Source: Clostridiales bacterium Firm_18
Lineage (GTDB): Bacteria > Bacillota > Clostridia > Monoglobales > Firm-18
Reading direction: 5' to 3'
Assembly (NCBI GenBank): GCA_001604215.1
Contig: LVAX01000071.1
Location: forward strand, 1-37,549
Length of the DNA: 37,549 bases
Shown: positions 16,484-25,956 of the stretch, piece after piece
How the letters are laid out: every line of letters begins with the position of its first letter
Position numbering within the stretch: the first letter of the stretch is position 1
Program-made: the position numbers and the translations under genes
Notes under the pieces: model-generated
The model's database searches: none
What the model saw: the letters and a program-made list of their open reading frames with translations, nothing else
Told to the model about the DNA's origin: nothing

Positions 16484-17320
16484 ATGAAATTCACTAAAAT
16501 GCACGGAATAGGCAACGATTATATTTATATCAATTGCTTTGAAGAAGTAATAGAGGACGCATCGGACCTTGCAATAAAAATGAGCGACCGGCATTTCGGC
16601 GTCGGTTCGGACGGCCTGGTGCTTATTTTACCTTCCGATAAGGCGGATTTTCGTATGCGTATGTATAATTCGGACGGCAGCGAGGCGGAAATGTGCGGCA
16701 ATGCCACCAGATGCGTGGGTAAATATGTATATGATAACGGTTTGACCGATAAAAGGGAAATAACCCTTGAAACCCTTGCCGGTATAAAACATCTTGAGCT
16801 TAAAGTGGCCGGCGGGGCTGTGGAGAGTGTTACGGTTGACATGGGAGAGCCGATATTAACCCCCCAGCTTATACCTGTTGATTATACCGGTGATGAATTT
16901 ATAAATAAAATAATAAATGTAAACGGTGATGAATATGCTGTAACGTGTGTATCTATGGGCAATCCCCATGCGGTTGTTTATTTGGAAAGCTTAAACGATC
17001 TGGAAATAGAAAAGCTCGGGCCTAAGTTTGAAAACCATCCTATTTTTCCCAGGCGAATAAATACGGAATTTGTAGAGGTTATAAGCCGCAGCGTTTTAAG
17101 AATGCGTGTTTGGGAGAGAGGAGCGGGGGAAACACTTGCGTGCGGTACGGGCGCATGTGCCGTTTTGGTATCCTCCGTACTCAATAATCTTTCGGACAGA
17201 AAAGCAACCGTCCAGCTTTTAGGCGGCGACCTTGAAATAAATTGGGACGAAAAAGACAACCATGTATACATGACGGGCGGGGCAACAAAAGTATTTGACG
17301 GCGTTTGGGAATATAAATAA
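16484..17320 (+). CDS. dapF: Diaminopimelate epimerase
   Basis: 278 aa. It begins [16 protein letters not shown]. The two catalytic cysteines are present, in MCGNATRC (Cys71) and LACGTGAC (about Cys220), together with the GSDGLV motif. It interconverts LL- and meso-diaminopimelate for peptidoglycan and lysine. AGGAGG (16473-16478) gives the start. It pairs with dapL 20 bases downstream, which supplies its LL-diaminopimelate substrate; a TATAAT at 16409-16414 in the gap after mgsA may be its -10, although no good -35 is seen. Confidence 0.96.
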   Translation: MKFTKMHGIGNDYIYINCFEEVIEDASDLAIKMSDRHFGVGSDGLVLILPSDKADFRMRMYNSDGSEAEMCGNATRCVGKYVYDNGLTDKREITLETLAGIKHLELKVAGGAVESVTVDMGEPILTPQLIPVDYTGDEFINKIINVNGDEYAVTCVSMGNPHAVVYLESLNDLEIEKLGPKFENHPIFPRRINTEFVEVISRSVLRMRVWERGAGETLACGTGACAVLVSSVLNNLSDRKATVQLLGGDLEINWDEKDNHVYMTGGATKVFDGVWEYK

Positions 17321-17340
17321 GAGAAAGGGAAGATTGGGAA

Positions 17341-18573
17341 ATGGCGTATGTAAACGAAAATTATTTAAAATTAAAAGGGAATTACCTGTTCTCGGAAATT
17401 GCAAGACGGGTAAATGCTTTTACCGAGGCTAACCCGGATAAAAAGATAATCCGCCTGGGAATAGGGGATGTAACCCTGCCGCTGCCCGATGCATGCATCC
17501 GGGCAATGCACAGCGCGGTTGACGAGATGTCAAAAAAGGAATCCTTCCGGGGTTACGGGCCTGAGCAGGGATATGATTTTTTAATTGATAAAATTATTAA
17601 AAACGATTATAATGCAAAAGGCATAAGTCTTGATACCGATGAGGTTTTTATAAGCGACGGGTCAAAAAGCGATACCGGCAATATCGGGGATATTTTTTCG
17701 GGAAATAATGTTGTGGCGGTAACAGATCCCGTTTATCCTGTTTATGTTGATACCAACGTAATGGGAGGGCGCAGCGGGGCATTGGATGAAAACGGCAAAT
17801 GGAGCAATATAGTTTATTTGCCCTGTACAATCGAAAATAACTTTGTTCCCTCTTTGCCCGAAAAGAGGGTGGACATTCTTTATCTTTGCTTCCCGAACAA
17901 TCCGACGGGAACCACAATCACAAGGCAGGAGCTTAAAAAATGGGTGGATTATGCAAGGGAGAACAATACCGTTATACTGTATGACGCGGCATATGAGGCG
18001 TATATATCCGAAGAAAATGTTGCACACAGCATATATGAAATAGAAGGCGCAAAGGAAGTGGCAATCGAGTTTCGCAGTTTTTCGAAAAATGCCGGATTTA
18101 CCGGTACAAGATGCGCCTTTGCGGTTGTGCCCAAGCAGCTTTACGCATTTGCCGAAAACGGCGATAAAGTTCAGCTTAACAAGCTTTGGAACAGAAGACA
18201 TACAACAAAATTTAACGGAACGGCATATATTATTCAAAGGGGGGCCGAAGCGGTATATTCCGACGAAGGAAAAGAGCAAATCAAAGAATTGATAAGCTAT
18301 TACATGGAAAACGCGGCGATAATCCGAAACGGCCTGATGGGATTAGGATTGACCGTATTCGGCGGAATAAATGCACCGTATATATGGCTTAAGGTTCCCG
18401 ACGGCTACGATTCATGGGGCTTCTTTGACAAGCTGCTTGGCGAAGCAAATGTTGTGGGTACTCCCGGGGTCGGATTCGGCCCGAGCGGGGAGGGATATTT
18501 CCGGCTTACCGCTTTCGGGGACAGAGCAAACACAATAGAGGCAATGGAAAGAATTAAAAATTTAAAATTTTAA
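17341..18573 (+). CDS. dapL: LL-diaminopimelate aminotransferase
   Basis: 410 aa, the typical length. A fold-type I PLP enzyme: the lysine that binds PLP is in [15 protein letters not shown] (about residue 249), with [15 protein letters not shown] and the N-terminal [13 protein letters not shown] characteristic of DapL. It converts tetrahydrodipicolinate directly to LL-diaminopimelate with glutamate, bypassing the acylated intermediates. GAAAGGGAAG precedes the start. Its position after dapF makes the two final steps before meso-diaminopimelate one unit. Confidence 0.95.
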   Translation: MAYVNENYLKLKGNYLFSEIARRVNAFTEANPDKKIIRLGIGDVTLPLPDACIRAMHSAVDEMSKKESFRGYGPEQGYDFLIDKIIKNDYNAKGISLDTDEVFISDGSKSDTGNIGDIFSGNNVVAVTDPVYPVYVDTNVMGGRSGALDENGKWSNIVYLPCTIENNFVPSLPEKRVDILYLCFPNNPTGTTITRQELKKWVDYARENNTVILYDAAYEAYISEENVAHSIYEIEGAKEVAIEFRSFSKNAGFTGTRCAFAVVPKQLYAFAENGDKVQLNKLWNRRHTTKFNGTAYIIQRGAEAVYSDEGKEQIKELISYYMENAAIIRNGLMGLGLTVFGGINAPYIWLKVPDGYDSWGFFDKLLGEANVVGTPGVGFGPSGEGYFRLTAFGDRANTIEAMERIKNLKF

Positions 18574-18582
18574 CGGGTGGTG

Positions 18583-19227
18583 ATGCGTTTGTTTTTTAAA
18601 AGACTGCGCGAGGATATAAAAGCCATTATGGAGCGCGATCCTGCGGCAACCGGGCCGTTGCAGGTGTTTTTCCTGTACCCGGGGCTTAAGGCGGTCAGAA
18701 GTCATAGAAAAGCCCATTGGCTTTATAATCATGGTTTTCATTTCCTTGCAAGATATTTGTCCGAAAGATGCAAAAGAAAAACGGGTATTGAAATACATCC
18801 TGCGGCAAAAATAGGCAAGGGGCTTTTTATAGACCACGGAGTTGGAGTGGTAATAGGAGAAACCACCGTTATCGGTGACAACTGTACCATTTACCAGGGC
18901 GTAACGCTCGGCGGAACGGGAAAGGATAAGGGCAAAAGACACCCCACAATCGGCAGCAATGTAACGATAGGAAGCGGGGCAAAGGTGCTTGGGCCTTTTA
19001 CCGTAGGCGATAATTCAAAGATTGCCGCAAACGCGGTGGTTTTGTCGGAGGTTCCGCCCAACAGCACCTGTGTGGGAGTGCCGGGGCGCATCGTCAAGAT
19101 TGACAACAAAAAGGTAAAACCCATTTGTGACCTTGACCATGTCCACATTCCGGACCCCATATCAATGGAGCTTTGCAAAATAATTCAGCGTTTGGAAAAG
19201 TTAGAAAAAAAGGAAGAATCAGAATAA
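18583..19227 (+). CDS. cysE: Serine O-acetyltransferase
   Basis: 214 aa from ATG 18583. The N-terminal helical part has the family segment RDPAATGPLQVFFLYPGLKAVRSHRKAHWL. The left-handed beta-helix of hexapeptide repeats contains GLFIDHGVGVVIGETTVIG, with the catalytic His and Asp. It makes O-acetylserine for cysteine synthesis. GGGTGG lies very close to this ATG; a TTG at 18589 (giving MFFKRLREDIKAI) has better spacing and is a serious alternative. It follows dapL by nine bases and is likely cotranscribed, with cysS further downstream after a repeat. Confidence 0.93.
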   Translation: MRLFFKRLREDIKAIMERDPAATGPLQVFFLYPGLKAVRSHRKAHWLYNHGFHFLARYLSERCKRKTGIEIHPAAKIGKGLFIDHGVGVVIGETTVIGDNCTIYQGVTLGGTGKDKGKRHPTIGSNVTIGSGAKVLGPFTVGDNSKIAANAVVLSEVPPNSTCVGVPGRIVKIDNKKVKPICDLDHVHIPDPISMELCKIIQRLEKLEKKEESE

Positions 19228-19228
19228 A

Positions 19229-19343
19229 GCGTTCGGGCGCGCAGCGCTTTCCCGAACGCAACCGCTCGCCGCGCGGGCGTGAGCGCAGGCGGATTTATTC
19301 CGCCGGAGCGTTGAAATTGCGCGGATTTTGCGCAATTTCCTAT
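19229..19343 (+). repeat. GC-rich intergenic repeat, full copy 1
   Basis: About 115 bp made of GCGTTCGGG...CCCGAACGC (hairpin), then GCGCAGGCGGATTTATTCC, GCCGGAGCG, and a final palindrome GAAATTGCGC...GCGCAATTTCC followed by TATAA. The same succession is found inverted at 32071-32186 and in part at 35543-35576. It fills most of the cysE-cysS gap. A weak promoter-like pair, TTGCGC and TATAAA with an 18-base spacer (19317-19346), lies at its right end. Confidence 0.8.
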
Positions 19344-19381
19344 AAATTATAGATTTACTTCAACGGAATGGAGATTAACAT

Positions 19382-20770
19382 ATGAAGCTGTATAATACGT
19401 TAACCCGGCAGAAGGAAGAATTTATCCCGCTGAGTGAAGGTGAAGTAAAAATTTACTCTTGCGGGCCTACCGTGTATAATTACTTTCATATAGGCAATGC
19501 ACGCCCGTTTATTGTGTTTGACACGCTAAGGAGGTTTTTCGAATACAAGGGCTACAAGGTAACGTATGTTCAGAATTTTACCGATATTGACGATAAAATG
19601 ATAAACAGGGCGGCCGAGGAAAAAATAACCGTGCCGGAACTTGCGGAAAGATTTATAAAAGAGTATTTTGCCGATGCGGATGCACTTGGGATAAACAGGG
19701 CAACAATGCACCCGCGTGCCACCGAAAACATTGACGCCATAATAGAAATTATAAAAAGGCTGCAGGAGAGCGGGTATGCATATTGTGTTGACGGTGATGT
19801 ATATTTTTCCGCCAAAAAATTTGCCGGCTACGGAAAGCTGTCACATCAACCGCTTGACGAATTGGAGGCGGGCGCGCGCATAGATGTAAATGAGCAAAAG
19901 CAGGATGCAATGGATTTTGCATTGTGGAAAAAGCAAAAACCGGGGGAGCCGGCCTGGGACAGCCCGTGGGGAAAGGGCAGACCGGGCTGGCACATTGAGT
20001 GCTCCGCCATGGCAAATAAATACTTAGGAAAGACAATTGACATCCACTGCGGGGGCCAGGATTTGATTTTCCCGCACCATGAAAATGAAATTGCCCAAAG
20101 CGAATGCGCAAATGCCGCTCCTTTTGCGCGTTATTGGCTTCATAACGGTTATATCAATATTGATAACAGGAAAATGTCAAAGTCCGCCGGCAACTTTTTT
20201 ACCGTTCGGGATATTTTAAAGGAATACGATGCCGAGGTTATCAGGCTTTTTATGCTAAGCGCGCATTACAGAAGCCCGATAAACTTTTCGAAAGAGCTTA
20301 TGACGCAGGCGCAGGCCGGACTTGAAAGACTGTATAACTGCAAAGAAAACCTTGAATTTTTAGCAGGAAAGGTTCAGGACGGAAAAGCGGAAGAAGATAT
20401 GGTTAAGATGCTTGAAAACTATAAAAAAGCATTTATTGCGGCCATGGAGGACGACCTTAACACGGCCCTTGCATTATCCGTTTTGTTTGATATTTCTCGG
20501 GAGGTTAATTCCCGGGTAACGGAAAAAAGCACAAAAGGCACCGCTTTGGCGGCACTGAACACAATGGCGGAGCTGGGTGCGGTGCTTGGCATTTTGCAAA
20601 AACAGCAAAGCAATGATTTGGACAATGAAATAGAAGAGCTTATATTAACCCGCCAAAAGGCAAGAAAAGAGAAAAATTTTGCATTAGCAGATGAAATTCG
20701 GGACAAACTAAAGCTGCGAGGGATTATTTTAGAGGATACCCCCTCGGGAGTAAAATGGCGAAAGGAATAA
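19382..20770 (+). CDS. cysS: Cysteinyl-tRNA synthetase
   Basis: 462 aa class I synthetase. The HIGH-type motif is HIGN (in [11 protein letters not shown]), and KMSKS is present as RKMSKSAGN at about 264-268. Zinc ligands are the Cys of [10 protein letters not shown], the Cys of HIECSAM and the His/Glu of [12 protein letters not shown]. The DALR and C-terminal anticodon domain follow. It charges tRNA-Cys. AATGGAG stands upstream of the ATG. I found no T-box element in the gap after cysE; the GC-rich repeat is there instead. Confidence 0.96.
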   Translation: MKLYNTLTRQKEEFIPLSEGEVKIYSCGPTVYNYFHIGNARPFIVFDTLRRFFEYKGYKVTYVQNFTDIDDKMINRAAEEKITVPELAERFIKEYFADADALGINRATMHPRATENIDAIIEIIKRLQESGYAYCVDGDVYFSAKKFAGYGKLSHQPLDELEAGARIDVNEQKQDAMDFALWKKQKPGEPAWDSPWGKGRPGWHIECSAMANKYLGKTIDIHCGGQDLIFPHHENEIAQSECANAAPFARYWLHNGYINIDNRKMSKSAGNFFTVRDILKEYDAEVIRLFMLSAHYRSPINFSKELMTQAQAGLERLYNCKENLEFLAGKVQDGKAEEDMVKMLENYKKAFIAAMEDDLNTALALSVLFDISREVNSRVTEKSTKGTALAALNTMAELGAVLGILQKQQSNDLDNEIEELILTRQKARKEKNFALADEIRDKLKLRGIILEDTPSGVKWRKE

Positions 20771-20776
20771 GTTTAT

Positions 20777-21589
20777 TTGGACAACAAACAAATTAACGAG
20801 CTTCGTCACCCGGGTGAGAGAAGTCTGTATCTTGTTTGCGCTTTTTTAAACACATTTGTTTTGGCTTTTTTGATAGTGGGTGCGGTTTTGTTTTGGCGCT
20901 CACTTGTTTCCGGCTCATACCTTCAAAATATATATTATGCGGCAACCACCGCGTTCGGCGCGGCTTTTGTGACTATGGGGACTACTTTTGCGCGCACAAG
21001 GGTATATTCCGTCAGAGCCGGCGAAAATCAGTTTCCCGAGCTTTCAGGGATAGTTTCCGGTTACGCCGAAAAGCTTGGCATAGAAAAACAGCCTGCAATA
21101 TATATAAGGCATGACAACGGAATAATAAACGCATTTTCCGCATATTTTTGGGGCAGGAATTATGTTCTTTTAAATACCGAGATATTTGAAATTGCATATC
21201 TTGAGCATAAGGATTTAAGCGCGGTTTCCTTTATAGTAGCACATGAAATGGCCCATATACGCCTTCATCATACGCGTTTTTGGTACAATGCAAGTATTTT
21301 GTTTGCAAAATTTATACCTGTGCTTGGAACCGCCCTGTCCCGTGCGCAGGAATACAGTTGCGACAGGATAGCCCTGCAGCTTTGCCCGGAGGGCAAGCAT
21401 GGGATTTTTCTGTTGCTGCTCGGACGCCATTTGTATAAAAATGTAAATATTGAAGAATATTTGCTCCAAGCGAAGCGTACCCGCGGTTTGTTGGAGTTTC
21501 TGGTAAATATCAATGCAACACATCCGGTCAATACCCGCCGTGTTCTTGCTTTGTACAAGCCGGAAAAAAAAGCAAGATTACTGTTTTAG
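20777..21589 (+). CDS. M48-type membrane zinc metalloprotease
   Basis: 270 aa. Two hydrophobic helices near the N-terminus (about 18-40 and 50-70) are followed by a soluble domain with the zinc motif HEMAH (about 156-160, in IVAHEMAHIRLHH) and a downstream glutamate in RAQEYSCDRIAL (the third ligand of the HtpX/Ste24 group). A further hydrophobic stretch lies around NASILFAKFIPVLGTAL. Such proteases cleave misfolded membrane proteins. It starts with TTG; AAAGGAAT is upstream, overlapping the cysS end, so the two genes are probably coupled. The exact substrate is unknown. Confidence 0.85.
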   Translation: MDNKQINELRHPGERSLYLVCAFLNTFVLAFLIVGAVLFWRSLVSGSYLQNIYYAATTAFGAAFVTMGTTFARTRVYSVRAGENQFPELSGIVSGYAEKLGIEKQPAIYIRHDNGIINAFSAYFWGRNYVLLNTEIFEIAYLEHKDLSAVSFIVAHEMAHIRLHHTRFWYNASILFAKFIPVLGTALSRAQEYSCDRIALQLCPEGKHGIFLLLLGRHLYKNVNIEEYLLQAKRTRGLLEFLVNINATHPVNTRRVLALYKPEKKARLLF

Positions 21590-21640
21590 CGGTTAGAATA
21601 TGCTTGGTATACAGGGCTTGGCTTAAGATTGGAGGGAATT

Positions 21641-22021
21641 ATGGACGAAAACAAAAATCAGGCAAATGAATATTCTCCCTTGGTGCTTGCTTATATCGGT
21701 GATGCTGTTTTTGAGCTTTATGTACGCAAAATGCTTGTAAAAAGTTCATCCATGCCGGTTGACAAGCTTCATAAGACGGCTACAAGCTATGTAAAAGCCT
21801 CAGCTCAAAGCAGCAGCTTTAAAAAAATAGAGGACAAGCTGACGGAGCAAGAAATTTTGATATATAAAAGAGGCAGAAACGCCAAATCCACCGTGCCAAA
21901 AAATGCCGATATGACGGATTACCGGATAGCAACGGGATTGGAGGCTCTTATCGGATACATATATCTTACGAATCAAAAGCAGCGTCTTGATGAGATTATG
22001 TCAATGATTCTAAGCGGGTGA
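21641..22021 (+). CDS. mrnC: Mini-ribonuclease III
   Basis: 126 aa. It is an RNase III catalytic domain without the double-stranded RNA binding domain. The signature is LAYIGDAVFELYVR with the catalytic Asp21, and the second acidic region is in TGLEALIGYIYL. Mini-III matures 23S rRNA ends in Firmicutes. ATG 21641 has GGAGGG at normal distance; the frame is open a little further upstream to a TTG that would include the ribosome binding site. cysS-mrnC proximity is a common Firmicutes arrangement, here with the M48 gene between. Confidence 0.92.
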   Translation: MDENKNQANEYSPLVLAYIGDAVFELYVRKMLVKSSSMPVDKLHKTATSYVKASAQSSSFKKIEDKLTEQEILIYKRGRNAKSTVPKNADMTDYRIATGLEALIGYIYLTNQKQRLDEIMSMILSG

Positions 22022-22043
22022 CAAGATTCGTGGATACGATAAG

Positions 22044-22091
22044 ATAGTTGGATGATGCTATGTGAAAATAGTTGGATGATGCTATGTGAAA
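22044..22091 (+). repeat. Perfect 24-bp tandem duplication over the YitT start region
   Basis: Two abutting identical 24-mers (22044-22067 and 22068-22091), each starting ATAGTTGGATGATG and ending GTGAAA. The second GTG is the likely start codon of the YitT-family gene. The GTG in the first copy reads only four codons before a TGA. Confidence 0.9.
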
Positions 22092-22931
22092 AAATACTTT
22101 TCAATCTTGAAAAATTATGTTATAATAATTATCGGTACGTTTACGGCCGCAGCAGCGATTTCGCTTTTTCTTGCTCCGAATAAGCTTACCGGCGGCGGCA
22201 TTACCGGCATATCAACAATAATTCATTATATCTGGGGTTTTCCCATAGGTGTCGTGTCCCTGCTGCTTAATATCCCGCTTTTTGCATTGGGCGTATGGAG
22301 TGAGGGTAAGTATTTTTTTATTAAATCGCTTTACTCAACCTTCCTGCTGTCCTTTTTTATTGATATGCTTGCGGGGCTGGGACCTCTGACGGAGGACCTT
22401 TTTCTTGCCTCCGTTTTCGGAGGGATGCTTATGGGGACCGGTTTGGGGCTTGTATTTATTGCAATGGCTACCACCGGGGGCACCGATATAATTGCAAAGC
22501 TTGTGCAAAGGGTCATAAGGCATATATCCATCGGGAGGATTTTGCTTTCGGTGGACATTTTAATAATATTGCTTGCGGCCATCACATTTGCAGATAAAAA
22601 AACAGGAATGTACTCCGCTGTTTCATTGTATACATCATCACATGTGATAGATGCAATAATAGACGGCGGAAAATTTGCAAAAACGGTTATTATTATATCG
22701 GACAAATATTATGAAATAGCGCAAGGCATAAAACACGACTTAAAGCGCGGGGTAACAGGCCTTGCCGGAAAGGGAATGTACAGCGGTCAGGATAAAACGG
22801 TTTTAATGTGCACCGTAAAGAGAAGGGAGCTTCCGCGGCTTAAAGATTTGGTTCGGGAAAAGGACGACCGTGCATTTGTAATACTGACCGATGTAAGAGA
22901 GGTTTTGGGCGAAGGCTTTTTAATGGATTAA
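22086..22931 (+). CDS. YitT family membrane protein
   Basis: 281 aa. Five to six membrane helices fill the first 190 residues, with the conserved LAPNKLTGGGITGISTI near the N-terminus and ATTGGTDIIAKLV in the middle. The C-terminal soluble part (from about 200, VIIISDKYYEIAQGI...) is the DUF2179 domain. The family is widespread in Firmicutes; the function is unknown, with transport suspected. GTG 22086 is the start because the frame and family N-terminus agree; the Shine-Dalgarno is weak (GGATGATG) and lies inside a duplicated 24-mer. A short hairpin follows the stop. Confidence 0.85.
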   Translation: MKKYFSILKNYVIIIIGTFTAAAAISLFLAPNKLTGGGITGISTIIHYIWGFPIGVVSLLLNIPLFALGVWSEGKYFFIKSLYSTFLLSFFIDMLAGLGPLTEDLFLASVFGGMLMGTGLGLVFIAMATTGGTDIIAKLVQRVIRHISIGRILLSVDILIILLAAITFADKKTGMYSAVSLYTSSHVIDAIIDGGKFAKTVIIISDKYYEIAQGIKHDLKRGVTGLAGKGMYSGQDKTVLMCTVKRRELPRLKDLVREKDDRAFVILTDVREVLGEGFLMD

Positions 22932-22939
22932 ATAAGCAC

Positions 22940-22963
22940 AAAAGCCCCCTTATAAGGGCTTTT
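22940..22963 (+). terminator. Hairpin between the YitT gene and transketolase
   Basis: AAAAGCCC pairs with GGGCTTTT around a short loop, but the T-run is only four bases. It ends 22 bases before the transketolase start, leaving no room for a promoter between the two. Confidence 0.6.
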
Positions 22964-22985
22964 AAATACAAAGGAGGAAACCAAC

Positions 22986-23828
22986 TTGAACAATAAGGAA
23001 TTAATGCTTACCGCATATAAGGTAAGGAGACATGTGTTGGATGCGGTACATAGCGCCGGTTCCGGGCATCCCGGAGGCTCGTTGTCCATCTGCGAAATAC
23101 TGTCGCTTTTATATTTTGAAGAGATGAAAAATCTTGACACCCAAAACCCGGGCAACCCGGAACGTGACAGGTTTGTCTTATCAAAGGGACACTGCTCGCC
23201 GGCGCTTTACGGGGTACTTGCGGAAAAAGGTTTTTTTCCGAAAAGCAATATTATGAAGTTCAGACAGATAGACGGTATATTGCAGGGGCACCCGAGTTTA
23301 AAGGATGTTCCGGGCGTGGATATGTCAACCGGCTCGTTAGGTCAGGGAATATCGACAGCATGCGGTATGGCGTTGTCTGCTAAGCTGGACAACAAAGATT
23401 ACCGTGTGTACTGTGTTATGGGCGACGGGGAAACGGAGGAAGGTCAGGTTTGGGAAGCAACAATGTTTGCGGCCCATTACAAGCTGGATAATCTTTGTGC
23501 AATTCTTGACTACAACGGGCTTCAAATAGACGGAAATATTGCCGATGTCATGTCACCGATTCCTTTGGATGAAAAATTCCGTGCTTTTAACTGGAATGTA
23601 ATATATGTTGATGCCCATGATTTCGATTCGCTGCGCGACGGCTTTGCAAAAGCACGCGCTTGCAAAGGAAAACCGTCAATATTAATTGCCAAAAGTATTA
23701 AGGGTAAGGGCGTGTCTTTTATGGAAAATCAGGCAGGCTGGCACGGCAGTGCCCCCAATGACGAGCAGTACGCGCAGGCAATATCCGAAATAGATGCTGT
23801 AATAAAAGAACTTGGAGGTAATATATAA
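22986..23828 (+). CDS. Transketolase, N-terminal subunit
   Basis: 280 aa, the thiamine-diphosphate-binding half of transketolase. The ThDP motif begins at about residue 146 (GDGETEEGQVWEA) and ends with LDYNGLQIDG. HSAGSGHPGGSLS near the N-terminus and MSTGSLGQGIS are transketolase signatures. Paired with the C-terminal subunit it moves two-carbon units among sugar phosphates. It starts with TTG 13 bases after AAAGGAGG. It overlaps the next gene by one base, giving tight coupling of the two subunits. Confidence 0.94.
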   Translation: MNNKELMLTAYKVRRHVLDAVHSAGSGHPGGSLSICEILSLLYFEEMKNLDTQNPGNPERDRFVLSKGHCSPALYGVLAEKGFFPKSNIMKFRQIDGILQGHPSLKDVPGVDMSTGSLGQGISTACGMALSAKLDNKDYRVYCVMGDGETEEGQVWEATMFAAHYKLDNLCAILDYNGLQIDGNIADVMSPIPLDEKFRAFNWNVIYVDAHDFDSLRDGFAKARACKGKPSILIAKSIKGKGVSFMENQAGWHGSAPNDEQYAQAISEIDAVIKELGGNI

Positions 23829-24760
23829 TGTCTGAAAAGAAAGCTACAAGAGAAGCATACGGCGAAGCACTTGCCGAATTCGGAGGCCAGTATGACATTA
23901 TTGTGCTTGATGCCGATCTTTCCAAATCAACAAAAACAGATACGTTTAAAAAGAAATACCCCGAGCGTTTTATAAATTGCGGAATAGCTGAGGGCAATAT
24001 GATGGCCGTTGCGGCCGGCATAGCTTCTACCGGCAAAATTGTATTTGCAAGCACTTTTGCAATGTTTGCAGCGGGCAGGGCATTCGAACAGATTAGAAAT
24101 TCCATAGCTTATCCGGGGCTTAATGTTAAAATCGGTGCAACCCACGCAGGTATTTCGATTGGGGAGGACGGCGCGTCCCACCAATCGGTTGAGGATATAT
24201 CCCTTATGCGTACAATCCCGAACATGGTTGTCATAAGCCCGGCGGACGCTTTTGAATCAAGAGGTGCGGTTTTGGCGGCAATAAAGCATAACGGTCCCGT
24301 TTATCTTCGTTTCGGCCGTCTTGCGGTTCCGTATATAAATGACAGCAGTTATAAATTTGAGCTTGGCAAAGGTGTTACGCTTCGTGAGGGAAGTGATATT
24401 ACCATTATCGCAACCGGCCTTATGGTAAAGCAAGCTTTGGACGCAGGTGAAGTGTTGGCGGGCGAAGGAATAAACGCACGCGTTATCAACATACATACAA
24501 TTAAGCCGATAGATAAGGAAATTATCATCAAGGTTGCACGCGAGACCGGTGCAATTGTAACGGCCGAGGAGCATAGCATTTATGGGGGTCTGGGAAGTGC
24601 CGTTGCCGAGGTAATCTCCGAAAACTGTCCGGTTAAAATGAAACGGGTTGGAATAAACGACAAGTTCGGTAAATCTGGAAAACCGCTTCCTCTTCTTGAA
24701 GAATACGGGCTTACTGCGGAAAATATTGCGGTTAATGCCAGAAAGCTGCTAAATAAATAA
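23828..24760 (+). CDS. Transketolase, C-terminal subunit
   Basis: 310 aa, with the pyrimidine-binding domain (INCGIAEGNMMAVAAGIAS with the catalytic Glu, ATHAGISIGEDGASHQSVEDI) and the C-terminal transketolase domain (GSDITIIATGLMVKQAL...). It forms the active enzyme with the N-terminal subunit, whose stop codon shares one base with this start. Split transketolases are usual in Clostridia and archaea. The adjoining thioesterase gene starts 22 bases later. Confidence 0.94.
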   Translation: MSEKKATREAYGEALAEFGGQYDIIVLDADLSKSTKTDTFKKKYPERFINCGIAEGNMMAVAAGIASTGKIVFASTFAMFAAGRAFEQIRNSIAYPGLNVKIGATHAGISIGEDGASHQSVEDISLMRTIPNMVVISPADAFESRGAVLAAIKHNGPVYLRFGRLAVPYINDSSYKFELGKGVTLREGSDITIIATGLMVKQALDAGEVLAGEGINARVINIHTIKPIDKEIIIKVARETGAIVTAEEHSIYGGLGSAVAEVISENCPVKMKRVGINDKFGKSGKPLPLLEEYGLTAENIAVNARKLLNK

Positions 24761-24782
24761 TATGCAATATGAGGATAAAAAT

Positions 24783-25238
24783 ATGAAGCCAAAAACACCG
24801 TCCCAATCCGAGGTTACAATGTCGGAGCTTGTTTTGCCGAACGATACCAATTTGCTTGGAAATCTAATCGGCGGCCGCCTGATGTACTGGATGGATATTG
24901 CCGGCGCATTGGTGGCATCGAGGCATTCAAACAGGGTTGTTGCAACCGTTTCCATTGATAATATAACATTTAAGCATCCGGTCAGAATGGGCGAAATGGT
25001 TATAATAAAGGCAAAATTAATTTATACCGGGACAACCTCCATGAGTGTATTGGTTAAGGTTTACGCCGAGAATTTAAAGTCGGGCAATACAATTTTAACC
25101 AATCAGGCAAAAATGGTATTTGTTGCGCTTGATGAGGCGGGTGTTCCCGTTCCCGTACCGCCTTTAGTGCCTCAAACCGAGGAAGAAAAGGAGTTGTATG
25201 AAGAAGAAAGGCAAAAAAGGCTTGCATTTAAAAAATAA
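24783..25238 (+). CDS. Acyl-CoA thioesterase (hot-dog fold)
   Basis: 151 aa. A single hot-dog domain of the YciA/BACH type: SELVLPNDTNLLGNLIGGRLMYWMDIAGALVASRH contains the conserved N-x-x-G-x-x-hydrophobic-G-G and catalytic Asp, followed by DNITFKHPVRMGEMVIIKA. It hydrolyses acyl-CoA thioesters. ATG 24783 follows GAGGA at normal spacing; an earlier ATG at 24762 lacks one. The C-terminus is highly charged (EEEKELYEEERQKR). It is in line with the transketolase genes, though the metabolic link is not obvious. Confidence 0.85.
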   Translation: MKPKTPSQSEVTMSELVLPNDTNLLGNLIGGRLMYWMDIAGALVASRHSNRVVATVSIDNITFKHPVRMGEMVIIKAKLIYTGTTSMSVLVKVYAENLKSGNTILTNQAKMVFVALDEAGVPVPVPPLVPQTEEEKELYEEERQKRLAFKK

Positions 25239-25311
25239 TTTTTTAAAACTATGCCGGCATATTGGGTGAGGACATTGTTTGACTTTTTAATATAAAGAAA
25301 GGATGATTGTT

Positions 25312-25956
25312 GTGGACAAAGAAAAAGTGCTCGCTAAAATAACGGATGTTGGAATAGTTGCCGTTGTGCGTGCGGAAAATGCCGATCAGGCAAAAAAAAT
25401 AACCGATGCCTGCATTGAAGGGGGCGTTGCGGCGGTTGAAATGACATTTACCGTGCCGCGGGCTCATGAGGTTATCGAAGAAATCGCAAAAACCTACAAC
25501 CCGGATGATATCATATTGGGCGCCGGAACGGTTATGGACAGCGAAACGGCAAGAACAGCCATATTATCGGGCGCACAGTATATTGTAAGCCCTTACCTGA
25601 ACATTGAAACGGTTAAGCTGTGCAACCGGTATCGTGTTCCGTGCATGCCGGGCGCAATGACAATAAAAGAGGTTGTCGAGGGCATGGAAGCAGGGGCGGA
25701 TATAATTAAAATATTCCCCGGCGAGGTATTTGGGCCCAAAATAATTAAAGCTATAAAAGGTCCGATTCCATATGCAAAAATGATGCCTACCGGAGGCGTT
25801 GATATAAATAATGTTGCTGAATGGATAAAAGCCGGGGCGGTAGCGGTCGGCGCCGGAAGTGCCCTTACCGCTGGCGCAAAAACAGGTGATTATGCTTCAA
25901 TTACAAATATCGGAAGAGAATTTATAAAGAGAATTAAGGAGGCAAGGGGAAAATGA
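25312..25956 (+). CDS. eda: KDPG/KHG aldolase
   Basis: 214 aa. Typical class I aldolase: EGGVAAVEMTFTVP (catalytic Glu region), ILGAGTVMDSETA, and the Schiff-base lysine in IIKIFPGE (about residue 133), then PTGGVDINNVAEWIKAGAVAVGAGSAL. It splits 2-keto-3-deoxy-6-phosphogluconate to pyruvate and glyceraldehyde 3-phosphate. GTG 25312 is preferred to ATG 25303 since AAAGGATG is then spaced by eight bases. It overlaps kdgK by ATGA, so the pair KDG kinase plus aldolase is one unit for hexuronate breakdown. Confidence 0.94.
   Translation: MDKEKVLAKITDVGIVAVVRAENADQAKKITDACIEGGVAAVEMTFTVPRAHEVIEEIAKTYNPDDIILGAGTVMDSETARTAILSGAQYIVSPYLNIETVKLCNRYRVPCMPGAMTIKEVVEGMEAGADIIKIFPGEVFGPKIIKAIKGPIPYAKMMPTGGVDINNVAEWIKAGAVAVGAGSALTAGAKTGDYASITNIGREFIKRIKEARGK

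Noticed and set aside
17662..18279. Open frame of 205 codons on the minus strand
   Set aside because: Opposite dapL, no ribosome binding site or recognisable motif; a shadow frame.
19228..19381. T-box or other riboswitch before cysS
   Set aside because: No T-box consensus (AGGGTGGNACCGCG) or specifier-loop layout; the gap is filled by the GC-rich repeat.
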